NCBI RefSeq assembly: GCF_013408335.1
Contig: NZ_JACBZR010000001.1
Location: forward strand, 1,674,001-1,738,000
From: Nocardioides panzhihuensis
Lineage (GTDB): Bacteria > Actinomycetota > Actinomycetes > Propionibacteriales > Nocardioidaceae
Length of the DNA stretch: 64,000 bases
Direction: 5' to 3'
This document shows positions 50,636-59,803 of this stretch, piece after piece. The notes under the pieces were generated by a model. It saw only the letters and a program-made list of their open reading frames with translations. It was not told where the DNA came from and made no database searches. A program made the position numbers and the translations under genes. How positions within the stretch are numbered: the first letter of the stretch is position 1; each line of letters starts with the position of its first letter.

Positions 50636-52273
50636 ATGAGCACTGAGCACGGAGAGCGCCCCGCCGACTGGTGGCGCTCGGCGGCCATCTACCAGATCTA
50701 TCCGCGCAGCTTCGCCGACGGCAACGGCGACGGCACCGGCGACCTCGCCGGGGTCCGGGCACACCTGACCTATCTGCGCGACCTCGGGGTGGATGCGATC
50801 TGGTTCACGCCGTGGTTCCCCTCGCCGATGGCCGACGGCGGCTACGACGTGGCCGACTACCGCGCGATCGACCCGATCTTCGGCGACCTCGCCGAGGCGG
50901 AGGCGCTGATCCAGGACGCCCTCGAGCTCGGTATCCGCACGATCATCGACATCGTCCCCAACCACGTCTCCGACCAGCACCGATGGTTCCGGGCCGCGGT
51001 CGCTGCCGGGCCGGGTGCACCCGAACGGGAACGGTTCTGGTTCCGAGACGGCCGCGGAACCGATGGCGAGCTGCCGCCCAACGACTGGACCTCGGAGTTC
51101 GGCGGCACACCATGGACGCGGCTGACGACGCCCGACGGCGTCCCCGAGCAGTGGTACCTGCACCTCTTCTCCGCCGAGCAGCCCGACCTCAACTGGCAGC
51201 ATGAGGACGTACGCCGCGAGCACGAGGAGATCCTGCGGTTCTGGTTCGACCGCGCCGTCGCCGGGATCCGGATCGACTCCGCCGCGCTGCTCGCCAAGGA
51301 CCCGGCCCTCCCCGAGGTCCCCGACGACCCGCGACCGGGCGAGCACCCCTACGTCGATCGCGACGAGCTCCAGGAGATCTACCGCGGCTGGCGGCGGATC
51401 GCGCAGGAGTACGGCACCGACCGGGCCCTGATCGGAGAGGTCTGGCTCCCCGACACCGCCAGGTTCATCCGCTACCTGCGCCCCGACGCCCTGCACGCGG
51501 CGTTCAACTTCGACTTCATGACCGCGCCGTGGGACGTCGAGGCGCTGCGTACCTCCATCGACACGACCCTGCGCGTGCACGGCGAGGCCGGCGCACCGGC
51601 CACCTGGGTTCTCTCCAACCACGACGTCACCCGGCCGGTGACTCGCTACGGCCGCGTGGACACCGCGTTCGCGTTCGAGACCAAGCGCTTCGGCATCCCC
51701 ACCGACCGGGCTCTGGGTGAGCGTCGGGCCCGGGCGGCAGCGATGCTCGCGATGGGCCTGCCGGGGGCGTACTACCTCTACCAGGGTGAGGAGCTGGGCC
51801 TCGACGAGGCCGACATCCCGCTCGATCGGATCCAGGATCCGATGCACTTCCGCAGCGGTGGAGTCGACCCCGGACGGGACGGCTGCCGGGTGCCGCTGCC
51901 GTGGAGCGGGGACCGGCCTCCGTACGGCTTCAGCACACCGGGCACGAAGACCTGGCTGCCGCAGCCCGACGGCTGGGCCCGGCTGACCGCGCAGGCGCAG
52001 TCGGCCGACCCGCGCTCGATGCTGTCCCTGCACCGGATGGCACTGCTCATCAGGCGTACGCACCCCGACCTCGCCTCCGGCGACTTCCAGTGGATCGAGG
52101 CCGGTCCCGGGATCATCGCCTTCCGCCGCGGCGCGCACTTCGCGTGCGTGGTCAACCTGACCGACACGGCCGTGGCGCTGCCGAGCAGCGACCACGTCTG
52201 GCTCGCCAGCTCGCCGCTCGAGGCCGGCCGGCTCGCCCCCGATGCCGCGGTCTGGCTGCGGCCCACGACCTGA
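50636..52273 (+). CDS. GH13 alpha-glucosidase/oligo-1,6-glucosidase
   Basis: 545 aa. GH13 conserved regions: IIDIVPNHVS (region I), GIRIDSAAL with nucleophile D214 (II), GEVWL with acid/base E268 (III), LSNHDVTR with D330 (IV). The N-terminus AIYQIYPRSFADGNGDGTGD and the motif with the QPDLNWQHEDVR Trp fit exo-acting alpha-glucosidases. No signal peptide: it hydrolyses imported malto-, isomalto- or sucrose-type oligosaccharides in the cytoplasm. Confidence 0.92.
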   Translation: MSTEHGERPADWWRSAAIYQIYPRSFADGNGDGTGDLAGVRAHLTYLRDLGVDAIWFTPWFPSPMADGGYDVADYRAIDPIFGDLAEAEALIQDALELGIRTIIDIVPNHVSDQHRWFRAAVAAGPGAPERERFWFRDGRGTDGELPPNDWTSEFGGTPWTRLTTPDGVPEQWYLHLFSAEQPDLNWQHEDVRREHEEILRFWFDRAVAGIRIDSAALLAKDPALPEVPDDPRPGEHPYVDRDELQEIYRGWRRIAQEYGTDRALIGEVWLPDTARFIRYLRPDALHAAFNFDFMTAPWDVEALRTSIDTTLRVHGEAGAPATWVLSNHDVTRPVTRYGRVDTAFAFETKRFGIPTDRALGERRARAAAMLAMGLPGAYYLYQGEELGLDEADIPLDRIQDPMHFRSGGVDPGRDGCRVPLPWSGDRPPYGFSTPGTKTWLPQPDGWARLTAQAQSADPRSMLSLHRMALLIRRTHPDLASGDFQWIEAGPGIIAFRRGAHFACVVNLTDTAVALPSSDHVWLASSPLEAGRLAPDAAVWLRPTT

Positions 52274-52303
52274 GACCCCACCACAACATCCAGGAGACAG
52301 ACC

Positions 52304-53671
52304 ATGAGAACCACTCGGTTGCGCAGTGTCGCGCTCGCCGCGGTCGCGGCTGTCGTGCTCGGCTCGCTCGCCGCGTGCGGCGAGACGTCGGACGACAGCG
52401 ACGGCGTCACGATCACCGTCGAGGGCTGGCGCCCCGGCGACAAGCAGGCCACGATCGACGCCGTGAAGGAGCAGGCGGCGGCCTTCAACAAGGAGCATCC
52501 CGACATCACCGTGAAGCCGGTGGAGTGGCAGTGGAACGCGCAGACGTTCCCCGCCCAGCTCGCCGGTGGCACGCTGCCGATCTCGTTCCGGGTGCCGTTC
52601 ACCGACACCAAGGGCCTCGTCGAGCGGAAGCAGGTGGCCGACGTCGACGCCGAGGTCCGCGAGCTGCCTTACTTCGACAAGCTCAACCCCACTGTGGTGG
52701 CCGCGGCTCAGGGCACTGACGGCAAGGTCTACGGGCTGCCCTCCGACGTCTACGCCAACGCGCTCCACTACAACCGCGATCTCTTCACGAAGGCCGGACT
52801 CGACCCGGACGCGCCGCCGACCACGTGGGAGGAGGTGCGCGCCGCCGCCAAGCAGATCCACGAGCGGACAGGGGCCACCGGCTACGCCGAGATGACGACG
52901 GGCAACACGGGTGGCTGGATCCTCACGACTCTGACCTACTCCCTGGGCGGCCGCATGGAGACGCAGGACGGCGACACCTTCACCGCGACCGTCGACAACC
53001 CGCAGACCGAGGAGGCGCTGCAGCTGCTCCACGACATGCGCTGGACCGACAAGTCGTTCTCCGGCAGCACCGCCTACGACTGGAACAGCATCAACCAGGC
53101 GTTCGCCGCGGGAAAGGTCGGGATGTACATCAGCGGATCGGACATCTACAACGGCCTCGTCACCACTTCGGCGATCGACCCGAAGATGTACGGGCTGACG
53201 GCTGTTCCGATGGGCGACTCGCCCGACGCCGGCGCCCTCGGCGGTGGGTCGGTCAACGTGGTCAGCGCCAAGGCGAGCGAGGCGGAGGCCGAGGCCGCGG
53301 TGGCGTGGGCTGACTTCTTCCGGGTCCGCAAGTACACCGACCAGGACGCGGCCGTCGCCGACGCCAAGACCCAGACCGCGGCCGACCAGCCCGTCGGCAC
53401 ACCGACGTTCCCGATCTTCGACGAGGCGTCCTACACCACCTACCAGGACTGGGTGAAGGACTACGTCAACGTGCCGCTGGAGCAGATGACCGGCTACACC
53501 TCGAAGATGTTCGACCTCACGCTGGTCGCCGAGCCGCCCGCGCAGACCCAGGCCGTGTACGGCGCGCTCGACCCGGTCGTCCAGAAGGTGCTCAGCGACG
53601 AGGACGCCGACATCCCGGAGCTGCTGAAGGATGCCGACGCGTCGGTGCAGCAGATCCTGGACAAGGGCTGA
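52304..53671 (+). CDS. Sugar ABC transporter substrate-binding lipoprotein (SBP family 1)
   Basis: 455 aa. Lipoprotein signal with lipobox LAAC (VLGSLAACGETSDD), then a MalE-type fold: AAAFNKEHPDITVKPVEWQW, VYGLPSDVYANALHYNRDLF, GKVGMYISGSD. It delivers oligosaccharide to the permeases encoded next. AGGAGACAG lies just before the ATG. Confidence 0.92.
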   Translation: MRTTRLRSVALAAVAAVVLGSLAACGETSDDSDGVTITVEGWRPGDKQATIDAVKEQAAAFNKEHPDITVKPVEWQWNAQTFPAQLAGGTLPISFRVPFTDTKGLVERKQVADVDAEVRELPYFDKLNPTVVAAAQGTDGKVYGLPSDVYANALHYNRDLFTKAGLDPDAPPTTWEEVRAAAKQIHERTGATGYAEMTTGNTGGWILTTLTYSLGGRMETQDGDTFTATVDNPQTEEALQLLHDMRWTDKSFSGSTAYDWNSINQAFAAGKVGMYISGSDIYNGLVTTSAIDPKMYGLTAVPMGDSPDAGALGGGSVNVVSAKASEAEAEAAVAWADFFRVRKYTDQDAAVADAKTQTAADQPVGTPTFPIFDEASYTTYQDWVKDYVNVPLEQMTGYTSKMFDLTLVAEPPAQTQAVYGALDPVVQKVLSDEDADIPELLKDADASVQQILDKG

Positions 53672-53673
53672 GC

Positions 53674-54639
53674 GTGGTTCTCGACATCTCCCGGGTAGGT
53701 GGGCCGGCCCTCGCGAGAGGGCCGGCTCGCCGGCGTACGTCGCTCGTCTCGGTCGTCGGCAGGTGGTGGCGCGGCGGTGCGGCGACCCTGGTGTTCCTGC
53801 TGCCCATGCTCGTCGTCTTCGGGCTGTTCTCCTGGTGGCCGATCGCCCGGACGGTGGTGATGAGCCTGCAGGAGACCAACCTCGTCGGAACCGCGGAGTG
53901 GGTGGGGCTGGAGAACTTCCGCACCGTGCTCGCCGACCCCCTTCTGCCGGTGGCGTTGCGCAACACGGCCGTCTTCGCGGCGATCGCGTTCGTCTTCGGG
54001 TATCCGATCCCGCTGGTCATGGCGGTGGTCTTCAGCTCGCTGCGCAGGCTCCGTGGGCTCTACGCCTGCCTGGCGTACCTGCCGGTCGTGGTGCCGCCCG
54101 CGGTCGCGGTGCTGCTGTGGAAGACCTTCTACGACGCCGGGCCCGGGGGAGTGTTCAACACGATCCTGGGCTGGGTCGGTATCGCGCCGGTGCCGTGGCT
54201 GGAGTCGGCCGACTGGGTGCTGCCGTCCTTGGTGATGGAGGCCACCTGGGCCGCGGCCGGCGGCACGGTGATCATCTATCTCGCCGCGCTGACCACGGTG
54301 CCGCAGGAGCTCTACGACGCCGCCTCGGCCGACGGGGCGGGCGTGCTCGGCAAGGTCTGGCACGTCACGCTGCCGCACCTGCGGCCGGTGCTGCTGATCA
54401 CCTTGATCCTGCAGATCATCGGCACCGCGCAGGTCTTCCTGGAGCCGTACCTGTTCACCGGCGGCGGGCCTTCGCACGCGTCCTTGACGCTGCTGCTCCT
54501 GATCTACGAGTACGCCTTCGGCAGCACGACCGGCGGCGGCGACTACGGCCCGGCGACCGCGCTGAGCCTGATGATGGCGGTCGGGCTGGCGCTGCTGTCC
54601 TGGGCCTACTTCCGGCTCACTCGAGGATGGAGCGACTGA
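53674..54639 (+). CDS. Sugar ABC transporter permease, MalF type
   Basis: 321 aa, GTG start two bases after the SBP stop. Six helices; the EAA motif reads EAA-like ELYDAASADGAGVLGKVWHV, and TLPHLRPVLLITLILQIIGT follows. N-terminal ~40 residues are basic and cytoplasmic. No ATPase gene is in the operon, so a shared MsiK-type ATPase encoded elsewhere is expected, as in many actinobacteria. Confidence 0.92.
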   Translation: MVLDISRVGGPALARGPARRRTSLVSVVGRWWRGGAATLVFLLPMLVVFGLFSWWPIARTVVMSLQETNLVGTAEWVGLENFRTVLADPLLPVALRNTAVFAAIAFVFGYPIPLVMAVVFSSLRRLRGLYACLAYLPVVVPPAVAVLLWKTFYDAGPGGVFNTILGWVGIAPVPWLESADWVLPSLVMEATWAAAGGTVIIYLAALTTVPQELYDAASADGAGVLGKVWHVTLPHLRPVLLITLILQIIGTAQVFLEPYLFTGGGPSHASLTLLLLIYEYAFGSTTGGGDYGPATALSLMMAVGLALLSWAYFRLTRGWSD

Positions 54640-55508
54640 TGAGCTTCGTATCCTCCCTCGACCGACGGCGTGCGCCGGTGCGTTGGGGCCTTCGCGGCGT
54701 GCAGGCGGCGATGCTGCTCGGGCTGGTGGTCGTCTGCCTCGGGCCGTTGTTGTGGCTGGTGAAGTCGGCGGTCACACCGACCCAGGACACGCTGCGCTCG
54801 CCGATCTCGCTGTGGCCGAACGGCCCGGACTTCTCGATCGTGTCGCAGGCCTGGACCGAGCTCGGGCTCTCGTCCTACCTGGTCAACACGGTGGTCATCG
54901 CGGCCGGGTCATGGGCAGTCCAGGTGCTGGTCGCCACCACCGCCGGGTATGCGCTCTCGGTGTTGCGCCCACGTCTGGGCCGAGCCCTCTACGGCGCCGT
55001 GCTCGCCACGATGTTCGTGCCGATCGTGCTGCTGCTTGTGCCGCTCTACCTCACCGTGCTGAGCCTGCCGGTCGTGGGCTGGTCGCTGGTCGGGACGTAC
55101 GCCGGTGCGTTCCTGCCCGCCGGCGCGTCGGCGTTCAACGTGGTGATCATGAAGCGGTTCTTCGACAGCCTTCCCCGAGAGATCCTGGACGCCGCGCGGA
55201 TCGACGGCGCCGGACCGTACCGGCTGTTCTGGTCCGTCGTCCTGCCGATGTCGCGGCCGGTGCTCGGTGTGGTGTCGGTCTTCGCGGTGCTCGCAGCCTG
55301 GAAGGACTTCATCTGGCCGCTGATCGTGCTGCCCGACCCGGCCAAGCAACCCATCGCCGTCCGGCTTCCGTCCATCGCGCCGGCCACGGACCTCTCCGTT
55401 CTGCTCGCCGCGATGGCGATCTCCGCCGCGTTGCCGATCCTCTTCTTCCTCGTCTTCCAGCGGTTCTTCCTGCGCAGCGACGGTCTGGAAGGAGCCGTGA
55501 AGGGTTGA
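54639..55508 (+). CDS. Sugar ABC transporter permease, MalG type
   Basis: 289 aa, TGATG overlap with malF-type gene. MalG features: LVNTVVIAAGSWAVQVLVAT, FVPIVLLLVPLYLTV and the EAA loop REILDAARIDGAGPYRLFWS. Last gene of the LacI-GH13 operon. Confidence 0.92.
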   Translation: MSFVSSLDRRRAPVRWGLRGVQAAMLLGLVVVCLGPLLWLVKSAVTPTQDTLRSPISLWPNGPDFSIVSQAWTELGLSSYLVNTVVIAAGSWAVQVLVATTAGYALSVLRPRLGRALYGAVLATMFVPIVLLLVPLYLTVLSLPVVGWSLVGTYAGAFLPAGASAFNVVIMKRFFDSLPREILDAARIDGAGPYRLFWSVVLPMSRPVLGVVSVFAVLAAWKDFIWPLIVLPDPAKQPIAVRLPSIAPATDLSVLLAAMAISAALPILFFLVFQRFFLRSDGLEGAVKG

Positions 55509-55527
55509 GGACGGCGGAATCGTGCTC

Positions 55528-56688
55528 TCAGCTCGCGCCCGCGCCGGCGAGCTGGGCGTTCAGGGCGCGGCGGAGGCGGGCGACCGGGCCGGGGCTGTCG
55601 ATGCCGAGGGCACCGACAGCGCTGCCTTCGCGCCGGTAGAGGACGAACCCGTCGCCGTGGTCCTCCTCGTCGGCTGCGGTGGTCTCGCCGACGACCTGGA
55701 TCCGGTGGCCGTGCCAGGTCGACCACGCGAACGGGACCGAGGCGAAGGCCTCGGCGGCTCCGGCGGCGTTGGCGCCGGCGACCCGGCCCTGCTCACCGGC
55801 GGCGGTCCAGTGTTCGCTGCGTACCCCGTCGACGCAGGCGATGTCGCCCGCGGACCAGACGGCGGGAGCGCTCGTGGCGAGCCGGCTGTCGCAGAGCACG
55901 CCGCCGGTGCGCGGGTCCAGGGCGACACCGCTGTCGCGGAGCCATGCGGTGGCCGGGCGCGCGCCGATGCCGAGCACCACGGCATCGGCGGCCAGGGTCT
56001 CGCCGGAGCTCAGCTCGACCTTGTCGACGCCGAGGTCGGTCGAGCGGATGCCGGACACGGTCGTCGCGGTGAGCAGCCGCACGCCGGCGTCGGTGTGGAG
56101 CTGCATCAGCCGCGCGGCGGCGCCGGTCCCGACCGCCCGCTCCAGCGGCCGGCCGCCCGCCTCCACGAGGGTGACATCGATGCCGCGGGCGCGGGCCGCC
56201 GAGGCGATCTCCGAGCCGATGAACCCGGCGCCGACGATCACCACCTCTTGCGAGCGGGTCAACGCCTCCCGCACGGCGAGCGCGTCGTCGTAGCTGCGGA
56301 GCACGTGCACCCCGCGGACCCCGGCCAGCTCGGGCAAGGTCGTCGCGGCGCTGCCGGTGGCGACGACCAGGGCGTCGTAGCCGAGCTCTCCGGCGGTGGT
56401 GGTCACCGTCCGGCGCTCCGTGTCGAGAGCCACCGCGCGCACCCCCGACAGGTGGCGTACCTGCAGCGTCTCGAGCACCTCGCTGGACCGGAGCGCCGGC
56501 ACCGCCGGGGGCTCCTCGGCGGAGAGCACGGCCTTCGACAGCGGTGGGCGGTCGTACGGAGCGTGCGGCTCGTCGCCGACGACCGTGACCGGTCCGGCCC
56601 AGCCGGCAGCGCGCGCCCCCTCGACGGCTCGGATCCCGGCCAGGCCGGCTCCGACGACGAGGAGATGACGGTGGTGGGGAGATGACAT
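55528..56688 (-). CDS. Rubredoxin/ferredoxin-NAD+ reductase (FAD)
   Basis: 386 aa. FAD motif HLLVVGAGLAGIRAVEGARA, PYDRPPLSKAVL (flavin-binding signature of the RdxR/putidaredoxin reductase group), NAD motif EVVIVGAGFIGSEIA, and the C-terminal FAD motif APAVWSAGDIACV. It passes electrons from NADH to the ferredoxin and/or AlkB-fused rubredoxin. Start ATG 56688. Third gene of the alkane-hydroxylase transcript. Confidence 0.88.
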   Translation of the reverse strand: MSSPHHRHLLVVGAGLAGIRAVEGARAAGWAGPVTVVGDEPHAPYDRPPLSKAVLSAEEPPAVPALRSSEVLETLQVRHLSGVRAVALDTERRTVTTTAGELGYDALVVATGSAATTLPELAGVRGVHVLRSYDDALAVREALTRSQEVVIVGAGFIGSEIASAARARGIDVTLVEAGGRPLERAVGTGAAARLMQLHTDAGVRLLTATTVSGIRSTDLGVDKVELSSGETLAADAVVLGIGARPATAWLRDSGVALDPRTGGVLCDSRLATSAPAVWSAGDIACVDGVRSEHWTAAGEQGRVAGANAAGAAEAFASVPFAWSTWHGHRIQVVGETTAADEEDHGDGFVLYRREGSAVGALGIDSPGPVARLRRALNAQLAGAGAS

Positions 56689-56716
56689 GGTTCGGTTCCG
56701 TCTCGTCGGGCCAGGC

Positions 56717-56911
56717 TCAGCCGAGGAGGCGGAGCGCGGAGACCGGGCAGGAGTCGATGGCAGCCTTGACGTAGCCGCGATCGGGGTCGGGCACCTCGTC
56801 GGTGAGGACGTCGACAAGGCCGTCGTCGCCGACCTGGAAGTAGTCGTCGGCCTGCGCCTCGCACATGCCGATGCCCTCGCACACCGTCTTGTCAGCTTCT
56901 ATGGCACTCAC
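56717..56911 (-). CDS. Small 3Fe-4S-type ferredoxin
   Basis: 64 aa from GTG 56911, overlapping the alkB stop (GTGA). Cysteines: CEGIGMC (C-x5-C) and, ~38 residues on, SCPVSAL, i.e. three cluster ligands as in cytochrome-P450-type [3Fe-4S] ferredoxins. Its coupling to an alkane hydroxylase that already carries its own rubredoxin is unusual. Confidence 0.88.
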   Translation of the reverse strand: MSAIEADKTVCEGIGMCEAQADDYFQVGDDGLVDVLTDEVPDPDRGYVKAAIDSCPVSALRLLG

Positions 56912-58317
56912 AGCATTGACTCCTTCAGCGGGACGAAGTCGACCTTCTCGCGTACGCCGCAGTCCGGGCAGCACCAGTCGTCGGGGATGTCTCGCCAGGC
57001 GGTGCCGGCCGCGAAGCCCTCCAGCTCGTTGCCGGCCGCGACCTCGTAGACGTAGCCGCAGCCGGGGCAGCGCCCCGCGGCGATCTCATCGGCGAAGGTC
57101 TGCCGGGTCACGTCGTCGATCTCCTCGAGAGCCGGCTCGGCGGCGGGCGGCGGGAACTCGGCCAGCAGCTTGTCGAGCCGGCCGGGACGTACGTTGGCCA
57201 GCCGGACGTCGCCGTCGAAGTGATCGACCACGCGCTTGTCCATCACTCGCCGCCACAGCGGCGGGACCAGGGCCAGCACGATCATCCCGGCGTACCCGGT
57301 CGGCAGGGCCGGGGACTCCCGGTAGTCACGCAGGGTCTGGTAGCGCCGGGTCGGGTTGGCGTGGTGGTCACTGTGTCGCTGCAGGTGGTAGAGGAGCACG
57401 TTGGTGGCGATGTTGTTGGAGTTCCACGAGTGCATCGGCAGCACCCGCTCGTAGCGCCCGGACGTGGTCTTCTGGCGCAGCATCCCGTAGTGCTCCAGGT
57501 AGTTGACGACCTCCAGCAGGGAGAAGCCGATGACCGCCTGGAGGACGAGGTAGGGCAGGATCTCGACGCCCAGCCACAGCGTCATGCCGGCCCACAGGAC
57601 AGCGCTCATCAGCCAGGCGTTGAGGACGTCGTTGCCGAGGTGGAACGGGTGGGTGCCCTTGCGCCGGTAGCGCTTGGCCTCCAGGCCCCAGGCGCTCTTG
57701 AGGGAGCCGGACACCGTGCGGAACCAGAACGTGTAGAGGTTCTCGCCGAGGCGGGAGGAGGCCGGGTCCTCGGGTGTCGCGACGCGTACGTGGTGGCCAC
57801 GGTTGTGCTCGATGTAGAAGTGGCCGTAGAAGCTCTGCGCGAGCGCGATCTTGGACAGCCAGCGCTCGTGGCTCTCCTTCTTGTGGCCGAGCTCGTGGGC
57901 GGTGTTGATGCCGATGCCGCCGATGAACCCGATCGTGAGGGCGAGGCCGATCTTGTTGGCCAGCGGCCAGTCCTGAGTCGCGATCAGGTACATCGCGAAG
58001 GCGAACCCGGCGTACTGGATCGGCAGGAACGCGAAGGTGATGTAGCGGTAGTACCTGTCCTCCTCGAGCTCCTCGATGAGGTCGTCGGGCGGGTTTGAGC
58101 GGTCCAGACCTGCCACCAGATCGATGGCGGGGACCAGGCCGAGGACGACGAACGGACCCGTCCACAGGAACACGCCCCAGCCGGTCAGGGCGTAGCCGCC
58201 GACCGCGATGAAGGCGAAGGACGGCACGACGAGGCCGAGGAGCCACAGATAGCGCTTCCGGTCTCGCCACCTCGCGGTGGAGCTCTGATCGACGGTGCCG
58301 CTGGCGTCGAGTGTCAT
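56908..58317 (-). CDS. alkB: Alkane 1-monooxygenase fused to rubredoxin
   Basis: 469 aa. Membrane di-iron hydroxylase with His boxes AHELGHKKESH, EHNRGHHVRVA and LQRHSDHHANP plus NYLEHYG; six membrane helices. Residues ~410-460 are a rubredoxin: CPGCGYVYE (C417, C420) and DWCCPDCG. It oxidises medium-chain alkanes to 1-alkanols at the membrane. The fusion type is known from actinobacteria (e.g. Dietzia, Nocardioides). It heads the alkB-ferredoxin-reductase unit. Confidence 0.94.
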   Translation of the reverse strand: MTLDASGTVDQSSTARWRDRKRYLWLLGLVVPSFAFIAVGGYALTGWGVFLWTGPFVVLGLVPAIDLVAGLDRSNPPDDLIEELEEDRYYRYITFAFLPIQYAGFAFAMYLIATQDWPLANKIGLALTIGFIGGIGINTAHELGHKKESHERWLSKIALAQSFYGHFYIEHNRGHHVRVATPEDPASSRLGENLYTFWFRTVSGSLKSAWGLEAKRYRRKGTHPFHLGNDVLNAWLMSAVLWAGMTLWLGVEILPYLVLQAVIGFSLLEVVNYLEHYGMLRQKTTSGRYERVLPMHSWNSNNIATNVLLYHLQRHSDHHANPTRRYQTLRDYRESPALPTGYAGMIVLALVPPLWRRVMDKRVVDHFDGDVRLANVRPGRLDKLLAEFPPPAAEPALEEIDDVTRQTFADEIAAGRCPGCGYVYEVAAGNELEGFAAGTAWRDIPDDWCCPDCGVREKVDFVPLKESML

Positions 58318-58402
58318 CTGCTGCCTCCTGTGAGGTCGGTTACGTCTCCTGTCAGAATGGACGTACGCAGCAGCGAAGTCTCTGGCCGATCAGCCGAATC
58401 GG

Positions 58403-59620
58403 TCAGGAAAAACTGTGATTGTTCACAGTGGGCTCCGTGAGGAAGGTGTCGTGGTAATCGAGTGCTAGCAGCAGGTCTCCCGCACGCTCACGCAGCGGGC
58501 GGCCCAGGAGACCCTCGGCCTGGGTGAGGCGGTAGCGGATGGTGTTCTTGTGGATGCCCAGCCGCTCGGCGATCCTGTCGGCCGTCTCGGCCGAGGTGAG
58601 CACCTCGCGGACGGTCTCGCGGAGCCGGCCATGGGGCGGGTCGGCCAGACCGCGCAGCGTCGCCCGGGTGAACCGCTCGGCGGCCGCGGGGTCGTGCGCG
58701 ACGAGGACCAGAGCGGCCACATCGTCGTAGGCGGTGAGCGGCTCCCGCCGCCCCGGAGCCAGCGCGACCCGCTGGGCAGCCTGTGCGTCGAGGTGTGCGG
58801 CGACGAATCCGTCCAGACCGCTCCCGCCGACGCCCAGCGTCACCCGGACGGCTGCCGGGTCGATCCCGGTGTCGGTCACGGTGTCCGGCCGCTCGCCCAG
58901 CGCGAGCCAGGCCCACATCTCCCGGCCGCCGGGGCGAACCAGGACCGACCGGGCGGGCCCGATCCTGCGAGTGACCGCGGAGAGGGCCGGCTCGAGCTGT
59001 TCGATGGAGTCGGCGGTGAGCGCGTGCGCCACCAGGGCGATGTGGCCCGCGATGTTGACCGGGTGGCCGTCGAGGGCGGCGGACAGCTCGGAGGGGGCGA
59101 CGCTGCGGTCGCGCAGCGCCTCCGAGACCACCTCGAAGCGGCGGGCGTCGCCGCGCTGCCGGATCCGGTTCGTCTCCGCCTGGTGGATCAGCACCGACTG
59201 CTCGACCGAGGAGCCGAACCAGGTGGTGGCCTTCGTCCAGAACCAGACCAGCAGGGCCTCGTGGTCGAGATCGCTGGGCGCCTGCCGGACGACCTGCACT
59301 GCGAAGTCCCAGCTCGCCTCCTGGGCTCGCTGGTAGACCTTGAGCAGCAGCGGGAGACCGAGATGGCGGCGCGCGGCCTCGAGCGCGATGGCGCGTGCGG
59401 TCGGGACCAGCTCGAACTCCGCGTCCGGCAGCGTGATCCGGTCGAGGAAGGCGTACCAGTGCTCCTCGACGGCCTTCAGGAGCAGGGGTCGCAGATCGGC
59501 CAGATCGATCTCGCCGTCGGCCAGGATCGCGTCAACGGTCGACGCAACCCACCTGGCCACCTCGTCCGGCCGGCGCTGCTCGTCGGCGAAAGCCGTCAAC
59601 CAGGCAGCGAGATCGGTCAT
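58403..59620 (-). CDS. PucR/CdaR-type regulator of the alkane operon
   Basis: 405 aa. An N-terminal RsbRD-like helical domain (LADLRPLLLKAVEEHWYAF, VYQRAQEASWDFAVQ) precedes a degenerate GGDEF-like middle and C-terminal HTH_30: TADRIAERLGIHKNTIRYR, LTQAEGLLGRPL. It lies directly upstream of alkB on the same strand (85 bp apart) and is divergent from the MFS gene. Likely activator of alkB. Confidence 0.85.
   Translation of the reverse strand: MTDLAAWLTAFADEQRRPDEVARWVASTVDAILADGEIDLADLRPLLLKAVEEHWYAFLDRITLPDAEFELVPTARAIALEAARRHLGLPLLLKVYQRAQEASWDFAVQVVRQAPSDLDHEALLVWFWTKATTWFGSSVEQSVLIHQAETNRIRQRGDARRFEVVSEALRDRSVAPSELSAALDGHPVNIAGHIALVAHALTADSIEQLEPALSAVTRRIGPARSVLVRPGGREMWAWLALGERPDTVTDTGIDPAAVRVTLGVGGSGLDGFVAAHLDAQAAQRVALAPGRREPLTAYDDVAALVLVAHDPAAAERFTRATLRGLADPPHGRLRETVREVLTSAETADRIAERLGIHKNTIRYRLTQAEGLLGRPLRERAGDLLLALDYHDTFLTEPTVNNHSFS
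58412..58429 (-). promoter_or_regulatory. CRP-like palindrome upstream of alkB
   Basis: ACTGTGATTGTTCACAGT: perfect 7-bp arms with a 4-bp spacer, ~95 bp upstream of the alkB start and inside the last codons of the PucR gene. Resembles a shortened TGTGA/TCACA site. Candidate activator or repressor site for alkB. Confidence 0.55.
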
Positions 59621-59803
59621 CGCGCTCACCCCTCTCCGTCGTTGGGCGGTGCGTTCCGGCAGTTTATAGATCGCCGGTCCGGCGACCGTCGGATCTGTCG
59701 TCCGCCGAGCACCTTCGCCGGGCTCCGAGGTGGCGTCGATCTCCGGGTGACGGCATGCTGGCTGCCCCAGCAACGACCAAGCCGTACGGCACTCGAGAGG
59801 CTG

